A stretch of 64,000 bases of DNA from Phaeosphaeria sp. MPI-PUGE-AT-0046c. Its lineage: Eukaryota > Ascomycota > Dothideomycetes > Pleosporales > Phaeosphaeriaceae. The DNA lies in NCBI GenBank assembly GCA_020747045.1, contig JAGTJN010000003.1:372001-436000 (forward strand), read 5' to 3'. The notes beneath the pieces were generated by a model. The model did not search any database. It had not been told where the DNA came from and saw nothing but the letters and a program-made list of their open reading frames with translations. Below are positions 12,467 to 23,429 of this stretch, in pieces (the first letter of the stretch is position 1; every line of letters begins with the position of its first letter). Position numbers and translations under genes: made by a program.

Positions 12467-13414
12467 ATGCCCTCCTCTACCATCGACCTACCCGCGATAA
12501 AGAAGCTCTCCTGGTCCATCAACACATCCTATAATGTCTCGCAAATGATATCATACAATCTCGCGCTCGGCGCATCTGGCACCAATCTATCTTTAGTGTA
12601 CGAAGGACACCCGACTTTTCATTCTCTCCCCACCTTTGGAGCTGTACACGGTATCGCGGTGATGGGTCTCGTCCACCGAGCAATGTCCGAATTTCTACCA
12701 GACTTTCAAGGTCACAATCATGTCCACGGAGAACATTTTCTCAAGCTTGCTCGACCGTATCCAATACCGCAAGGCACCGATGAGATCCAGCTGAAGACTA
12801 CAGCGAAAGTGGTTGATATAGTTGATCGTAAGCGCGGAGTTCTGGTATGCGTAGATATCGTCACTATTGAAGAGGAGAGCGGAGAAATCATTTGCGAAAA
12901 TGAGTGGGCAGGCTTTGTCATGAAGGTACTAACGACGGGATCAAATGCGACACAAACACCACGAGGTGCGCGGACAACACTACATGCGACACCATCGAGA
13001 GCTCCAGATAAAGTTCTATTGCATAAAACATCGCCCGAACAAGCGGCGTTGTATCGTGCGGCATCTGGCGATCTTAATCCGCTACATATCGACCCGGATA
13101 CAGCGACTGCTGCTGGCTTCTCTGCGCCAATACTTACGGGTACTTGTACGCTGGGTGTTGGTGTAAGGCACGTGGTTGAGGCATTTTGCGGGGGTGATGT
13201 AAGTATGTTTTCGAGTGTTAAGGTTAGATTGAGTAAGCCAGTGTTCGCGGCGTTGAGCGAGGAGATCCGAACGGAAATGTGGGAAGACAAGACAAGTGGA
13301 GGGCTGCGGAGAGTTTTATTCAAAATGGTGGTTGGTGGTGGACATGGAATGGAGGAGAAAGTCGTGATGAGTCAAGGATGTGTCGAGTTGAAGGATGGGA
13401 GCGCAAAGCTGTAA
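12467..13414 (+). CDS. MaoC-type (hydratase 2) enoyl-CoA hydratase, peroxisomal
   Basis: A single exon of 315 residues from the ATG at 12467. It has a double hot-dog fold. The hydratase-2 motif is complete: SGDLNPLHIDPDTA at residues 200-213, with catalytic Asp202 and His207, followed by the GFSAPILTGTCTLG helix. The N-terminal half contains the matching degenerate hot dog. The protein ends in AKL, a PTS1 signal. Known relatives hydrate trans-2-enoyl-CoA to (R)-3-hydroxyacyl-CoA, as does the C-terminal part of Fox2. Here it is a stand-alone enzyme. It lies 4.8 kb from a PTS1-bearing acyl-CoA synthetase, so both may serve the same peroxisomal degradation or chain-shortening route; that link is inference. 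Confidence 0.9.
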   Translation: MPSSTIDLPAIKKLSWSINTSYNVSQMISYNLALGASGTNLSLVYEGHPTFHSLPTFGAVHGIAVMGLVHRAMSEFLPDFQGHNHVHGEHFLKLARPYPIPQGTDEIQLKTTAKVVDIVDRKRGVLVCVDIVTIEEESGEIICENEWAGFVMKVLTTGSNATQTPRGARTTLHATPSRAPDKVLLHKTSPEQAALYRAASGDLNPLHIDPDTATAAGFSAPILTGTCTLGVGVRHVVEAFCGGDVSMFSSVKVRLSKPVFAALSEEIRTEMWEDKTSGGLRRVLFKMVVGGGHGMEEKVVMSQGCVELKDGSAKL

Positions 13415-15002
13415 CTCTTATTCGGGAGGTTTAAGAAACGGCGCAAGGAAGGAAGCGAGGTTGTCACGGCCACATCCTCTTCGTTGTCAGAGACTGTGTC
13501 TTCGGAGACAGTCTCGTCACGTCTTCCGTATAAACTGTTATGTTGTGTTGCACCGGATGAGATGCTTCCGCTAGATCATTCCGAGATCGAGGCAGCTTAT
13601 CTCTCTCATGTTGTACGACTATATAGTGTCGTGACAATTAGGATCATCAGAGACTATCAGTCAAGACTCCGACGATTGATCTTGTCTCATCGCAGGCACT
13701 TGGATCACAGATATGCTCATGCAAAACAAAGCCCATTCTTTCGCTTGCTTGATAGTACACATTGCTCACTGTGCTGAATGATGAGTCAAAGTGACACAGT
13801 GTCGATATCAGTAGGTCCTCATTCTGCACTCCTCGCCACCAGATGAATTCCTTGCCGCTGCCAATTATAAACGGTGCCTATAAAGGTCAGCAAAACTATG
13901 GAGTGCACACACGACATCCAGTGAACACACTCCTGGCAGAAATTCATGCCCAAGTGACGTGGTGAGGGAAATAAAGGTACGAGCATACTCGAAAAGCATG
14001 ACCCTTCAAGGCCACTACTTCCTCTCAAAAGCGCATGACAAATAATTCAGGAGCTCACAATTTTCCTACAGTGCCTCGTGTAGGTTTGCGACTGACTTGG
14101 GCATAGTTAGCTTATGTTCACCGTGGTATTCCTCGACAGTCTGCACGAACCGGTACCTTGTCCATAGCTATGAATATTGGCTCCATTACACCACTGACAA
14201 GTCGCAGAAGCTTGAGTCCCTGAATATGCCCTGCAATCGCGCGCAGAGTCTCTTCGGGAAAGATGCAAACGTCAGTGATGTTGGCGGGATTGAACTGGAG
14301 GATCTTAGCATACCCGCAACAGCGCCCGTCGCAGCCTGTGGATCGGGGACAGTGTCTGGTACTTTATTTCGAATTCGAGACTGTAGCATTGGCGTCCATC
14401 AACGCTGAAGCATAGTCCAAAATAGTACCAGAGTGTTGTGATTGTGGTCTACATTTAGATTTAGCAGACTGTACAGTATGAGACTGACAAGGTCTGTGAG
14501 CGGCCAAGGCTGCCTTCGAGTCACTAGCGTGAGTAATTGGACTTGAGTGTGAATGTATACTGTCTGAGCAGTGAAGATTAGGTGATTCCAAGTGTGTAAC
14601 TATGTTCTAGGCTCGTTTATATAGACCGTACAAGTCGAGGTGCAATCTCCACTCATCACTTCTCAACTGCTCGCAACTCGTCAACCTATCTCGCAGATAA
14701 ATGCAATGGTTTCAAATTCCTCCCTGCTCCAAAGCTCCAGTGACAGCTGTGGTGGGTTTCCAATGCTGTTAACTTGGGCCACTGTTGCCTACGACCCCAG
14801 AAACTAGGATTCGCATCATAACGGCTGCTAAAGACCCGTGAATCGCGCTTCCCATGGCCATCCCGGATCCGCAACAGTCGCCCCTGCTAGACGCTAACGA
14901 CTTCCCACCACTGAGTACAGCCCCAATCATCGAGCCGCAAGGACAACCCAGACCAGCAGTCACATCTCTTATATACTGCGAGGTGCTGAAGAGCGCTATG
15001 TG
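13415..15002. other. Intergenic, no supported gene
   Basis: Only short open frames are present. A small imperfect repeat or inverted repeat (AGACTGTGTCTTCGGAGACAG) lies near 13491-13511, just downstream of the MaoC gene. No promoter, RNA gene or family match seen. Confidence 0.5.
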
Positions 15003-15830
15003 CTACAGAGCCTTGCAGATCGAATAAAGACGGAGTTCATAGGTCGCAGCCACACAGTGGAGTGCAGGGTGACATGGCGCCAGCATCTGTAATAAGAAAT
15101 CATTATTGGCGCGCACACTCTGGCGGAAAGCCTCAGTATATATTTGCAAGCAGCACTGAGAAAAAGTTCTAGGAAAAAGAAATCGACAGGGCATATATAG
15201 CACTAGATAAGTATTAGCATTGATGCAAATGAGAATGCTGAGAAGCCGACTACAACCTACCTGATTTTGGTGCGTCATGATAGCCAGGTCGTATATAGCG
15301 ATTTTGTTCCACAAATTTGGGGGGAAGTTCAGCACGCTGTGAGGAAGTTGAGCGGCGATACTGGTGATGTATCTCTTTCTAACGAGTTCTGTAATATACT
15401 CGCGCACATTTCCAACTGTGAGATGCGTGTGTCGGTTACTCTTTCGGCGCAGTGCATCTTTTTGCGAGAGAAGATAGGTGCAGGGTCATCGCCGTCAATC
15501 TTGATGTGCTCAACAAGTTCGTCATAGATCTTGACTTCGCTAGTCTTGAGCTGCAGGAAGTGTAGCCAGGGGCTCGTTGCGGCGTCCTTAGTGCCCGTTT
15601 TGGTGCTGCTCTTCGCGCGACCTGAAATTCTCTTAGGTGCGTTCCAGATTCACTCCATCATCGAAAAAGCCTTCTTGAGGCACTCTCTCGCTTCAATTCC
15701 AAACGGTAAATGCCATGTGCGACAACTCGTCTTCGCAGATTTCGACATTTTCCCGGATTACGACCGGAGCACTGGCGCATGGATCCCAGTGAACTCGGAT
15801 CTCGAACTTCCAGTGCATTGCAGCGGCTTG
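15003..15830 (-). pseudogene. Decayed protein gene, weakly 2EXR-like
   Basis: Protein-like sequence runs across three minus-strand frames. About 15830-15680 reads HWKFEIRVHWDP and VEICEDELSHMAF. The next segment, about 15700-15465, includes KTSEVKIYDELVEHIKI and is broken by a TGA at 15650-15652. At the A-run 15463-15459 the frame jumps by one base to a segment reading VREYITELVRKRYI and FPPNLWNKIAIYDLA. A further piece after a possible intron (donor at 15260) reads CCLQIYTEAF. The last two resemble the LPxELRxxIY and CRQIYxEA motifs of 2EXR/F-box-like fungal proteins. The A-run shift looks like loss of one A. I judge this a gene disabled by a stop and at least one frameshift; the family call is weak. 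Confidence 0.4.
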
Positions 15831-16939
15831 CACAATTCATACGACATTTAAGCGTCGATTTCTCGGGAACGTTATCGCCAGTGGTGGAAGTTACGTGTAC
15901 CGTTCCCACTCGGTGAATGTGCTGGTGACCCAGTACCGGCTCCACCAACTCCTTGACCGAAGGCATTTGCGGACGATCTATTTCCATGGCTTGAATCGGG
16001 ATCACGAAATCGAACCGGTACTGCAAGATCTTGCAGATTGGATGGAGGGAGAGTGTTCGAAGATCAAGCGCGTGGTGAAATGCAGGGTGAACTGGTCCTA
16101 CTAAGAACAATCCAGTTGAAAGGAACGCGTCAATATGGTGATAGTCTCGGAGTATGAACTGGGCCACAGAGATATGTCAATGTAAGGAATGAATGGAGGA
16201 ACAAAGCAAGAGCGAAGCGACATATAAGATGTCCACCGCCGTGTGGGGTGCCGAAGACGCCCACGTAAGCAGGGTCTATGCACATTATATACGACAACTG
16301 CGCTTAATCAAGACATGTTATAGCTCATTTTCGGGTATGGCAAATGGATTGCCAGCGAGGATGTTGATAACTATGGCTTGTTAGTGGTGAACAAAGCTTA
16401 CTTTGAAGTTGGTGCGCATGCGCAAGTTGCCAGGGGTAGGTTTGGTACAGCCGCTTGCCACAGCGTGACTGCTCGAATCAAGACAACACCAACCATAACG
16501 ACAATTATTTGTACACTATAGAATGGCTCGGAACATCATTGTTAACGTTTTCACATGCGCCCCAGGGCCTGTTTGCCACTTATCAGTGCCCACCACGACA
16601 CCAAACAAGCACCTTTGCCTCAACCATTATCTTGTCCAAGAATAAACCCCTGCACAAGTGTGCCGATAGCTGAAGCACGAACTGGACGAAGAGTTTTTCC
16701 ATCCAAAGCTGTCTTCAAAAAGCAAATTCGGCTGTGAAGGATTCGTAGTACGTCGTAAAGCGCGATCCGTGGGCAGAGGGTTTAAAGCAAGACAGGATAG
16801 ACTTCTCCAAAACATGGGTATCAGTGGTGAATTCAGTATTCCACAAGACTTTTCACATCATCAGCTCAGCTCAAGTGATTCTGCACCCAGATGAACGTCA
16901 AACAGCATTTTATTGCAGTGTCTTGGAAAATGTCCAACC
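15831..16939. other. Intergenic, possible upstream remains of the decayed gene
   Basis: A minus-strand open frame of 169 codons (16167-15658) overlaps the decayed gene in another frame. The plus-strand frame 15895-16104 overlaps it antisense. Neither fits a family. The rest holds no supported gene. Confidence 0.4.
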
Positions 16940-17482
16940 CTACGCCCTCGGCTCCTTCCCCCCAATCTCCTGCGCCTCTCTCACCCACTTCCCAGCCCCC
17001 GGCCTCTCCGCCCCATGTACACTCGCATTATCCCTCTCCGCCTCAAACTTCTTCAATATATCCAGATCTACGCTCTTCAACGCGCTCTCGTGTGAACTCG
17101 CCAACTGCACCCTCGGCACACCGTCTCCACCCTTGTCTGCAAAACCCTTCCACTTCCCCGCCTCGACACAATATCTCTGTCCTGGCCCGACGCCTGCTTT
17201 GCGCAGGTCGGTGCCGTTCGAGGCGAGGGTGTCGATGAAGGCGTTGGTGAGTGAGACGGCGATGGGGTTGGAGGCGTTGCACATTCCAGCGTGAAGGGAT
17301 GAGGGAAGGGAGGATGGGGGATTGGGGTCGGAGCTGTGCTTGTGGAGGGGCGCGTTCAGGACTGTGAATGGATGTTAGATGGTGGGAAGGGGAAGAGGGG
17401 TAGGAGGAGAATGGGGTGGAAAGAGAGGCATGCCATTCTTTTGTTTGACGTCCATTGAGCCTTGTGTGTTTTTGGAGGACAT
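16940..17482 (-). CDS. DUF2237 family protein
   Basis: Two exons, 17482-17434 and 17361-16940, giving 156 residues. DUF2237 proteins are small conserved proteins of unknown function found in bacteria and fungi. The family pattern is visible in order: KNVLNAPL near the N-terminus, GTDLRK in the middle, GVGPGQRYCVEAGKWKGF (family form: GLKPGDxWCLCAxRW), VPRVQLASSHESALKSVDLD, then an acidic-basic tail. The conserved first Cys after the PG(D/Q) motif is present; the second Cys of the usual CLC is Glu-Ala here. The 72-nt intron keeps the frame only with a GC donor (AATG|GCATGC) and a CACAG acceptor. The antisense plus-strand open frame over the same bases is a shadow. Confidence 0.8.
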
Positions 17483-18948
17483 TTTAGAAAGCGTGTACGT
17501 GATGTAAGTTGGGATGTGTGGTTGATGCGCAAGCTTGATGTTTTGCGTATGTCCTTTTTTTTGACAGTGAGATAAAATAGAGTCTGATGAAGATGATACA
17601 AAGAATCTTGAATGAGATTCTATACTTGAAGCTCGTGATTTACCCTTCTTTCTGACGTTATGGTCACCATGATGCTGTCATGGACTACTCTTGACGTCAC
17701 GAAGCCGGAGTCATCGCCTACGTTCAGCCTCATTTGCCATTGTCTTTACTGATTATAATCTGTAAGTTGTTCACGAGAATAAGAGACTAGATTTGAACGA
17801 GGACATTTTGCAAGTCTCGATGTAAAATGCGATACTGCTCACCGCATCGCACCCACTCGGCATTGCCTTCCCTACCACCAGATGGCGCTAACCCAACTGA
17901 GCCTAGTCTCAGACCATCTCAAGATCGATCCCTCTCTTTCCTCCCGATTGCAAATCGATCCAGATAAGATCCCATTCTGATCCTTCACGCGCCTGCCACT
18001 CACCGTCACATCCATCCCCACGGTTTCTTTTGCAAGCCCTCATCCACTGGGCCGCGTAACGTCTCTTGGCGTACCTCATCCGCCTTGTCTGGATGTTACA
18101 AGTCGGCGTAAGCAACCACCGACTCGCCGACAAACAGCCAAAGGGCGAAAGTTTGACAGAAGTTCACCGCCAACACGATCGTCTGGAGATCCAGACAAGG
18201 ATACCCTTTGCAAATCAATCTCCAATCAATGCCAAAACTGTGGGCCATCAATGCGACATGAACGCAATCAAACCTGCCAGACCTTCACACGCCATGTACA
18301 TGTTAGCCCAAAGTATCGTGAGTCGTGCACGGTAGCTAAGTCTCAGACTCTACCGCCATGGTCCTGCGCCGGCGAGACTACGGCAGCGGCACGCAGTTGG
18401 GGTGCAGATGTGCCAGGGTAATGCTGGTAGAAGTAATTGAAGGTGTCGATTTCATATGACATAGCCACTAAATATGTGCTCAAGACTCGATGGCTCAAGG
18501 CGCTGCTTGATTCAAGGGCTCGTAAACCTGCACGTCATCAGCAGGTGCATCACGATATATGATGGTCGACGAAAGTATTGCTGTCGGCTGACGTCTGGCG
18601 GGGTAGATCAGATGGTAAACCTGGGGCAAGAGATGGGTACGCAACTACAGTGGTTACGGTAGGGTCCGACATGAGCAGAACGTCACTGTGCATTTTATTG
18701 AGGAAACGATGATGGTGGTAATTTGATAATATTGTTGCCACAGCCTTGAACGCTGTGATGTTGTCTCTGTAGATGTTCTACAAAGTTTAGTCATGTCTCC
18801 CACCAAAACTCTTGCCCGCATAGGCACCGCAGACCCCACTTGTGTTTGTGTAATTACATGGCATGGCATACGCGTCTTCAAAAGAATGCCTGCCGACAGT
18901 GTGCGTCATGTTGATTTTGTCGTCGGCAACCGACATAATCACCCTTGC
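17483..18948. other. Intergenic, no supported gene
   Basis: About 1.5 kb between the DUF2237 start and the PLAA stop. Open frames are under 120 codons and partly antisense to the end of PLAA. Nothing recognised. Confidence 0.6.
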
Positions 18949-21359
18949 TCAGCCCTGCAACTTCTCCCGAATCTCTGCGATGACATTTCGTATCCGTGGC
19001 TCCTTGACCTTCTGCTCGGCGTGCTGCACTGCATCTCCAATTTGCAGGATGTCTCTGCCCGCCTCACAGAAATCCGGGCCAAGACACAAGAGGGTGCCGG
19101 TTCCAACCAAGGCGCGGTAGACGGCTTCCGAGTCGGTTGCTGAAGTAAGAATCTTGGACAGATCGTCGAGAAGAGATAGGGCTCGGTCTGCATTATTTTC
19201 CGATGTGAGCAGGACGGAATAGTTGATGTACAGCGTGGTAAGCGCGATGATTAGGTTGCGGTTGGCTGATGTAAGGAATAATGGAGATACGAGTTTGTGT
19301 ATCTGATCAAATTCGGTACTTGCCAGCAGCCGACCCTTATTTGTCTGAAGCAAGTTGCTCAAACAGCGTATAGCCATCATCACATTGTTGGGTGGAGACG
19401 ACTCGGTAAACACACCGGATTCAGAGAGTGCCGTTAAGAAATTCTGCTCAGGTGAGACGATGTGTGCTGTTGGCTCTTCGAACACGAGCACAAGCCGCAG
19501 TAGATCCAGCGCAGGAAGGCGCTTATCTGCCGGCCAGCGTGTTGCAGCCTTCAGAAGAAGTTCCACGCCCATGAGATCTACGCCCTTCCCATTGCCCTTC
19601 TCGACTGCGGCGACAGTAGTTCCCAATTGTTCCATGTCAGAGGGATTCAATGAGATATCCTTCTGACCGTCACTGACCAAAGCCTGGTTGAATTCTTGAA
19701 GTTTCTTGAAGATAACCCTGTGGTTACCTGTCGCAATGGGAAGATAGTCTTTCTGTGGAATAATTTTCGGAGCTGCGGGCTGGGGAGCTGGTTGTGTCGG
19801 CATTTGGTTCGCGTCTCCTGGTCGATAGCGTGACTCCGAACCCCAAGGATCTGCTCCTGCTCCCTGCGAGCTGCTTTGCCCCAATGTTGCGCCTTGTGTG
19901 TTCTGAATAATGAAGTTTGCAACCTGGTCTAGATAGCTCACCGGCAGTTCGTTATCGTCGATGAATTTTCGGGCCGCCTCATAATGATTCTGGTTGACGT
20001 TGTAGGCAAGCTTCAACGGGGGCTTGCCATCCTCGATATCGACATCGAAGACGTAGTCGTACTCCTTGCCATTGTGCGAAATTTTCCGACCTCCGCTTCC
20101 AGCAGAGTCAACCACTGTGCCAACGTTCAACCATTCGCTCGCTGCTGAGGACCACTGATATGCTGATACATTGCCGTTCGATTCCAGAATCATCTGCACT
20201 TGTCCTTCTTTTGTGCCGGATCGCTGGGTGAGGAACTCTGGACCTGGCAACTTCTCCTTGTTGATGTCCCCAACAGTCTGCTGCGGTATGGAAGAGCCCT
20301 TCACGTCGTCGTTGAGCTGACTGATCTCTGCCGCGGATGCAACACGCTCCGAATCTCTGGTGAATATGCGAATGAGTTTGTCGCTGGCGCCTGTGGCAAT
20401 ATCGCCATTGTCAGAGCATACAGCCACTGTCCAGACCGAGATGGCGGGATGCGTGATGGTTTGTATGCACTCGTTCTTCTCCCATACCCGCACCGTCCTG
20501 TCTTCACCGGCGCTTACAAGGCCTCCATTGGGAAGTACTGCCAAAGAGTAGATGAAATTTTCGTGGCCATGCAGCTCAGCAACTTGCTGACAATTGAGCG
20601 TCCACAGGCGGATGACAGCGTCATTGCCAGCTGATGCAAAGTGAGCGCCGGAGGGATGATTGGGGGGCAGTCGGCATAGCGCGCGCACGACCTCTGGAGC
20701 CTGTATCGAGCGCACTTGCGTGCCCGAGGTTTGGAAAATACGAATCTGCTTGTCGGCGCAGCCTGTGATGATGGTGTTACTGTCGTAGGCAAGGACAGCC
20801 CAGACAGAGGCCGTGTGGCCAGGCAGGAGAGTCGAGTCGCCCCACTTGCCCACCTCCCAGAATCGCGCCTCCATGTCCCAGCCGCCGCTCACGATGTATT
20901 TCCCATCCTGGCTGACGTCGAGGGCGCATACGTTGTTCCCGTGGCCTATCAGTAGGGCATCGGCGTCGCTGTCCAGGCCCTTGCTTGGCGACCGCACATC
21001 GATGATCTGGTCCTTGCCGCCAGAGACAATGAGACCCTCAGGGAACTCGCTCGAAGGCGGGACTATAGCGAGCGAGTTGACGAACTCCTTGCCATGCGTC
21101 TTAATGGTACTATCCCATACTGGTGGGCTCGAAGATTGCAGTGCCCATGTGCGTACCGTGTAGTCGCGAGATGCGGACACGACTGAAGCGGGAGAGGGGA
21201 AGGCAACGCCGCGAACCTGCAATGTTTGTCAGTCTGCGAGAGGCATCGTCATACTGCGGATGCGGTTGCGCAGTGCTGCAGAGCACGTGACAGCACAAAG
21301 CATGTACCTACATCGTCTTCATGGCCGCGCAAGGTGGCTGACAGCTTGAAGTCGCCCAT
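18949..21359 (-). CDS. DOA1: PLAA/Doa1 (Ufd3, Lub1) ubiquitin-binding WD40-PFU-PUL protein
   Basis: Two exons, 21359-21312 and 21216-18949, giving 771 residues. Exon 1 codes MGDFKLSATLRGHEDD and joins at VRGVAFPSPASVVSASRDYTV, the start of the first WD40 blade. Seven WD repeats fill residues 1 to about 310 (RGHEDDV, SGGWDMEARFWEVGKW, ELHGHENFIYSL, SAGEDRTVRVWE). A PFU domain follows at about 360-460 (KEYDYVFDVDIEDGKPP and YLDQVANFIIQNT). The PUL domain runs from about 500 to the end (PQKDYLPIATGN, then Armadillo-like helices). In yeast and animals this protein binds ubiquitin and Cdc48/p97 and controls ubiquitin recycling, protein sorting and mitochondrial quality control. Length matches the family. 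The intron of 95 nt sits after codon 16, a common place for a fungal first intron. Confidence 0.95.
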
Positions 21360-23429
21360 GGTTGAGGTGCGATATGCGCGGGGTTGCCGGTACTCGGCCG
21401 CAGATGGTCGGAAGCTGGAGCGAAAAAGGTAAGGAAAGAGCTAGCGAGCTTATGGAGACCAATGCATCAACACCAGCTACCGTGACTCCACTGGGACCGA
21501 GCGTGGGCGGATGAGATCAAGCAAATGACTGATCGCGCTGCTGTCGTAGAGCTCTGCCCTCATCTCGACAACGCCACGCCCAACGTCACTTCCGTCGCCT
21601 CTCACCTCGCTTGCTGGTTACGTAAGCCAACAGCCCTGCCGCCAACAACACCAGTTACTTATCACCATCTCATCCTCAATCAAACACAATTGTGCTATTC
21701 CCAGACAACATGATGACCTCAGCACAGCTGCATCAGAAAGCTTCTGGAAACGCTAGCTCCCTGCCGTCGAATCTCGTATCTCTTTGTCCTCCTCGCTGAC
21801 TTTGCTCGCCGAACACGACTTCTTTCAGATCGCTAGCCCCAACCATGCCGCCCCAATCGTTCTTTGTTCTGCCTGCATCTGGGGTTTCTTCGACCTCATC
21901 AGAGTTCCAGATCCACTCCCGCTCCAGCCCGGCACGTGGCGTCGCTCGCTTTACCGCCACGTGAGGGCTGAACCTCTGTTAGCGGATGGATGGTGCTCTA
22001 GCCGAGCCCCTCGGGGAGCCCGCAGATGCATTGCAACTTTTGACACTTCCCATCAGCAACCGCTGGCGCACCAGAAGATGTCGCATGCGAGTCTGCATAT
22101 CGAACCATGATTCCGCCTACTGCCAAGCAATAAAATAGAAAACATGGCATGACATTGTGTTTGACAACAAGCATTGCATCTGCAACAAACGTAGCTGCCA
22201 CGCGCTGTTGTCCTTCACATCTCACTCTTCTGATTGACGCTCAAGATAGCGCTTTCCCTCTGTTGAGTGAGATGGCCGCTCGGTAGTGTTCCATGGAGAA
22301 GTACAACAGAGCCCCCAACGTTCCCGTCCCGCATGTTCACATCTGGTACATATCTCAAACCGGAACTGATCGACACATGAAAGCGACCAAGGTCCAGAGT
22401 CGGAAGCTGGAATGCATGGCTTGCCAAAATGGCAATTGTTTGATCTGCTACTGTTTCTGCATGAACGACCCCATCTGCTACATGATTTCCCCGCATGATA
22501 GTAGTTGCGACGGGAAATCTTGCTCCGAAGAATGGCAACCATGATCTATGGAGCTTCTTGATGGCGAAGTGTATTCGTCGCCAGGGCAAATGAGGGCTGA
22601 CCGTCTTTGCGCGTCATTTGACTTGATGCGCTTATTTGCAGTTACGACGATGTCGCTTCGCTTTCCTGACCCATGCAAGTCCAAAGTCGGCGTTCGCCAG
22701 ACCGCGTCAAGCTATGCATTGCAGCCACCAGAGCGTTAGTCGCTCGTGTGACATAGCTCAACCCTGCTAACCTCGAGTACCCTGGCCAGCTGCTCCCTGC
22801 GCAAGTCTGGGCCCAATCCTCCGCTACACAGCGGCCAAGCCTCTGGTCTGTTGACGGACGGTTGCGTGTCAGCTTAGCCTTTTGAGCCATTGACAGGAGC
22901 AGAGGGAAACCCTGTGACTTGCCTAGATCCCAAGCCTGCGCCATCAAGTCTTGCTGAAATGAGTTCAGCGTGCCTGACCGAGGCGGGCTTGCCGTCACCC
23001 CAAGCATACAAGAATGGCCACGTCCCAGCTGCTCTAATCTGGGTTGATTGATGCTCAGCTTACCACTCAGCTTACCACACTCACAGCTAAAAACTTCTGG
23101 ACGAGCATCATCTCGGGTTTCTACGATCTACAGTACCCCTTTGCGTACCACATAAGCCCCATCCGCCTCTTGCTGCCGATCTGGTCACCCTTGCGCCAGC
23201 CTTACCATATCGCCGGAACACACAGCATTTACAACGATCGTCGCCGAGTCCTACGTACACCCACAGAACTTACGCAAGGCTCCATCTTGCGGCACTTGCC
23301 CGAACATTTTTGTTATAAGACCCCCAATCCGCAGATCAGGGTCCTTTCAGCATACAAATCTTCACCAGTCTTGAGGACACCATTCGCCTTCGCAGCAGGC
23401 CATATCCATTCAGCTTTGCACATCATTCA
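21360..23429. other. Intergenic, 2.1 kb, no supported gene
   Basis: Divergent upstream region of PLAA (minus) and the first BTB gene (plus). Several open frames of 100-135 codons on both strands overlap one another and show no domain, and splice-like joins did not improve them. C/T-rich stretches near 21520-21700 could be promoter or leader sequence. Confidence 0.5.

Noticed and set aside
16824..17294. A 156-codon plus-strand open frame
   Set aside because: It is antisense to the DUF2237 gene, whose minus-strand product fits a known family end to end.
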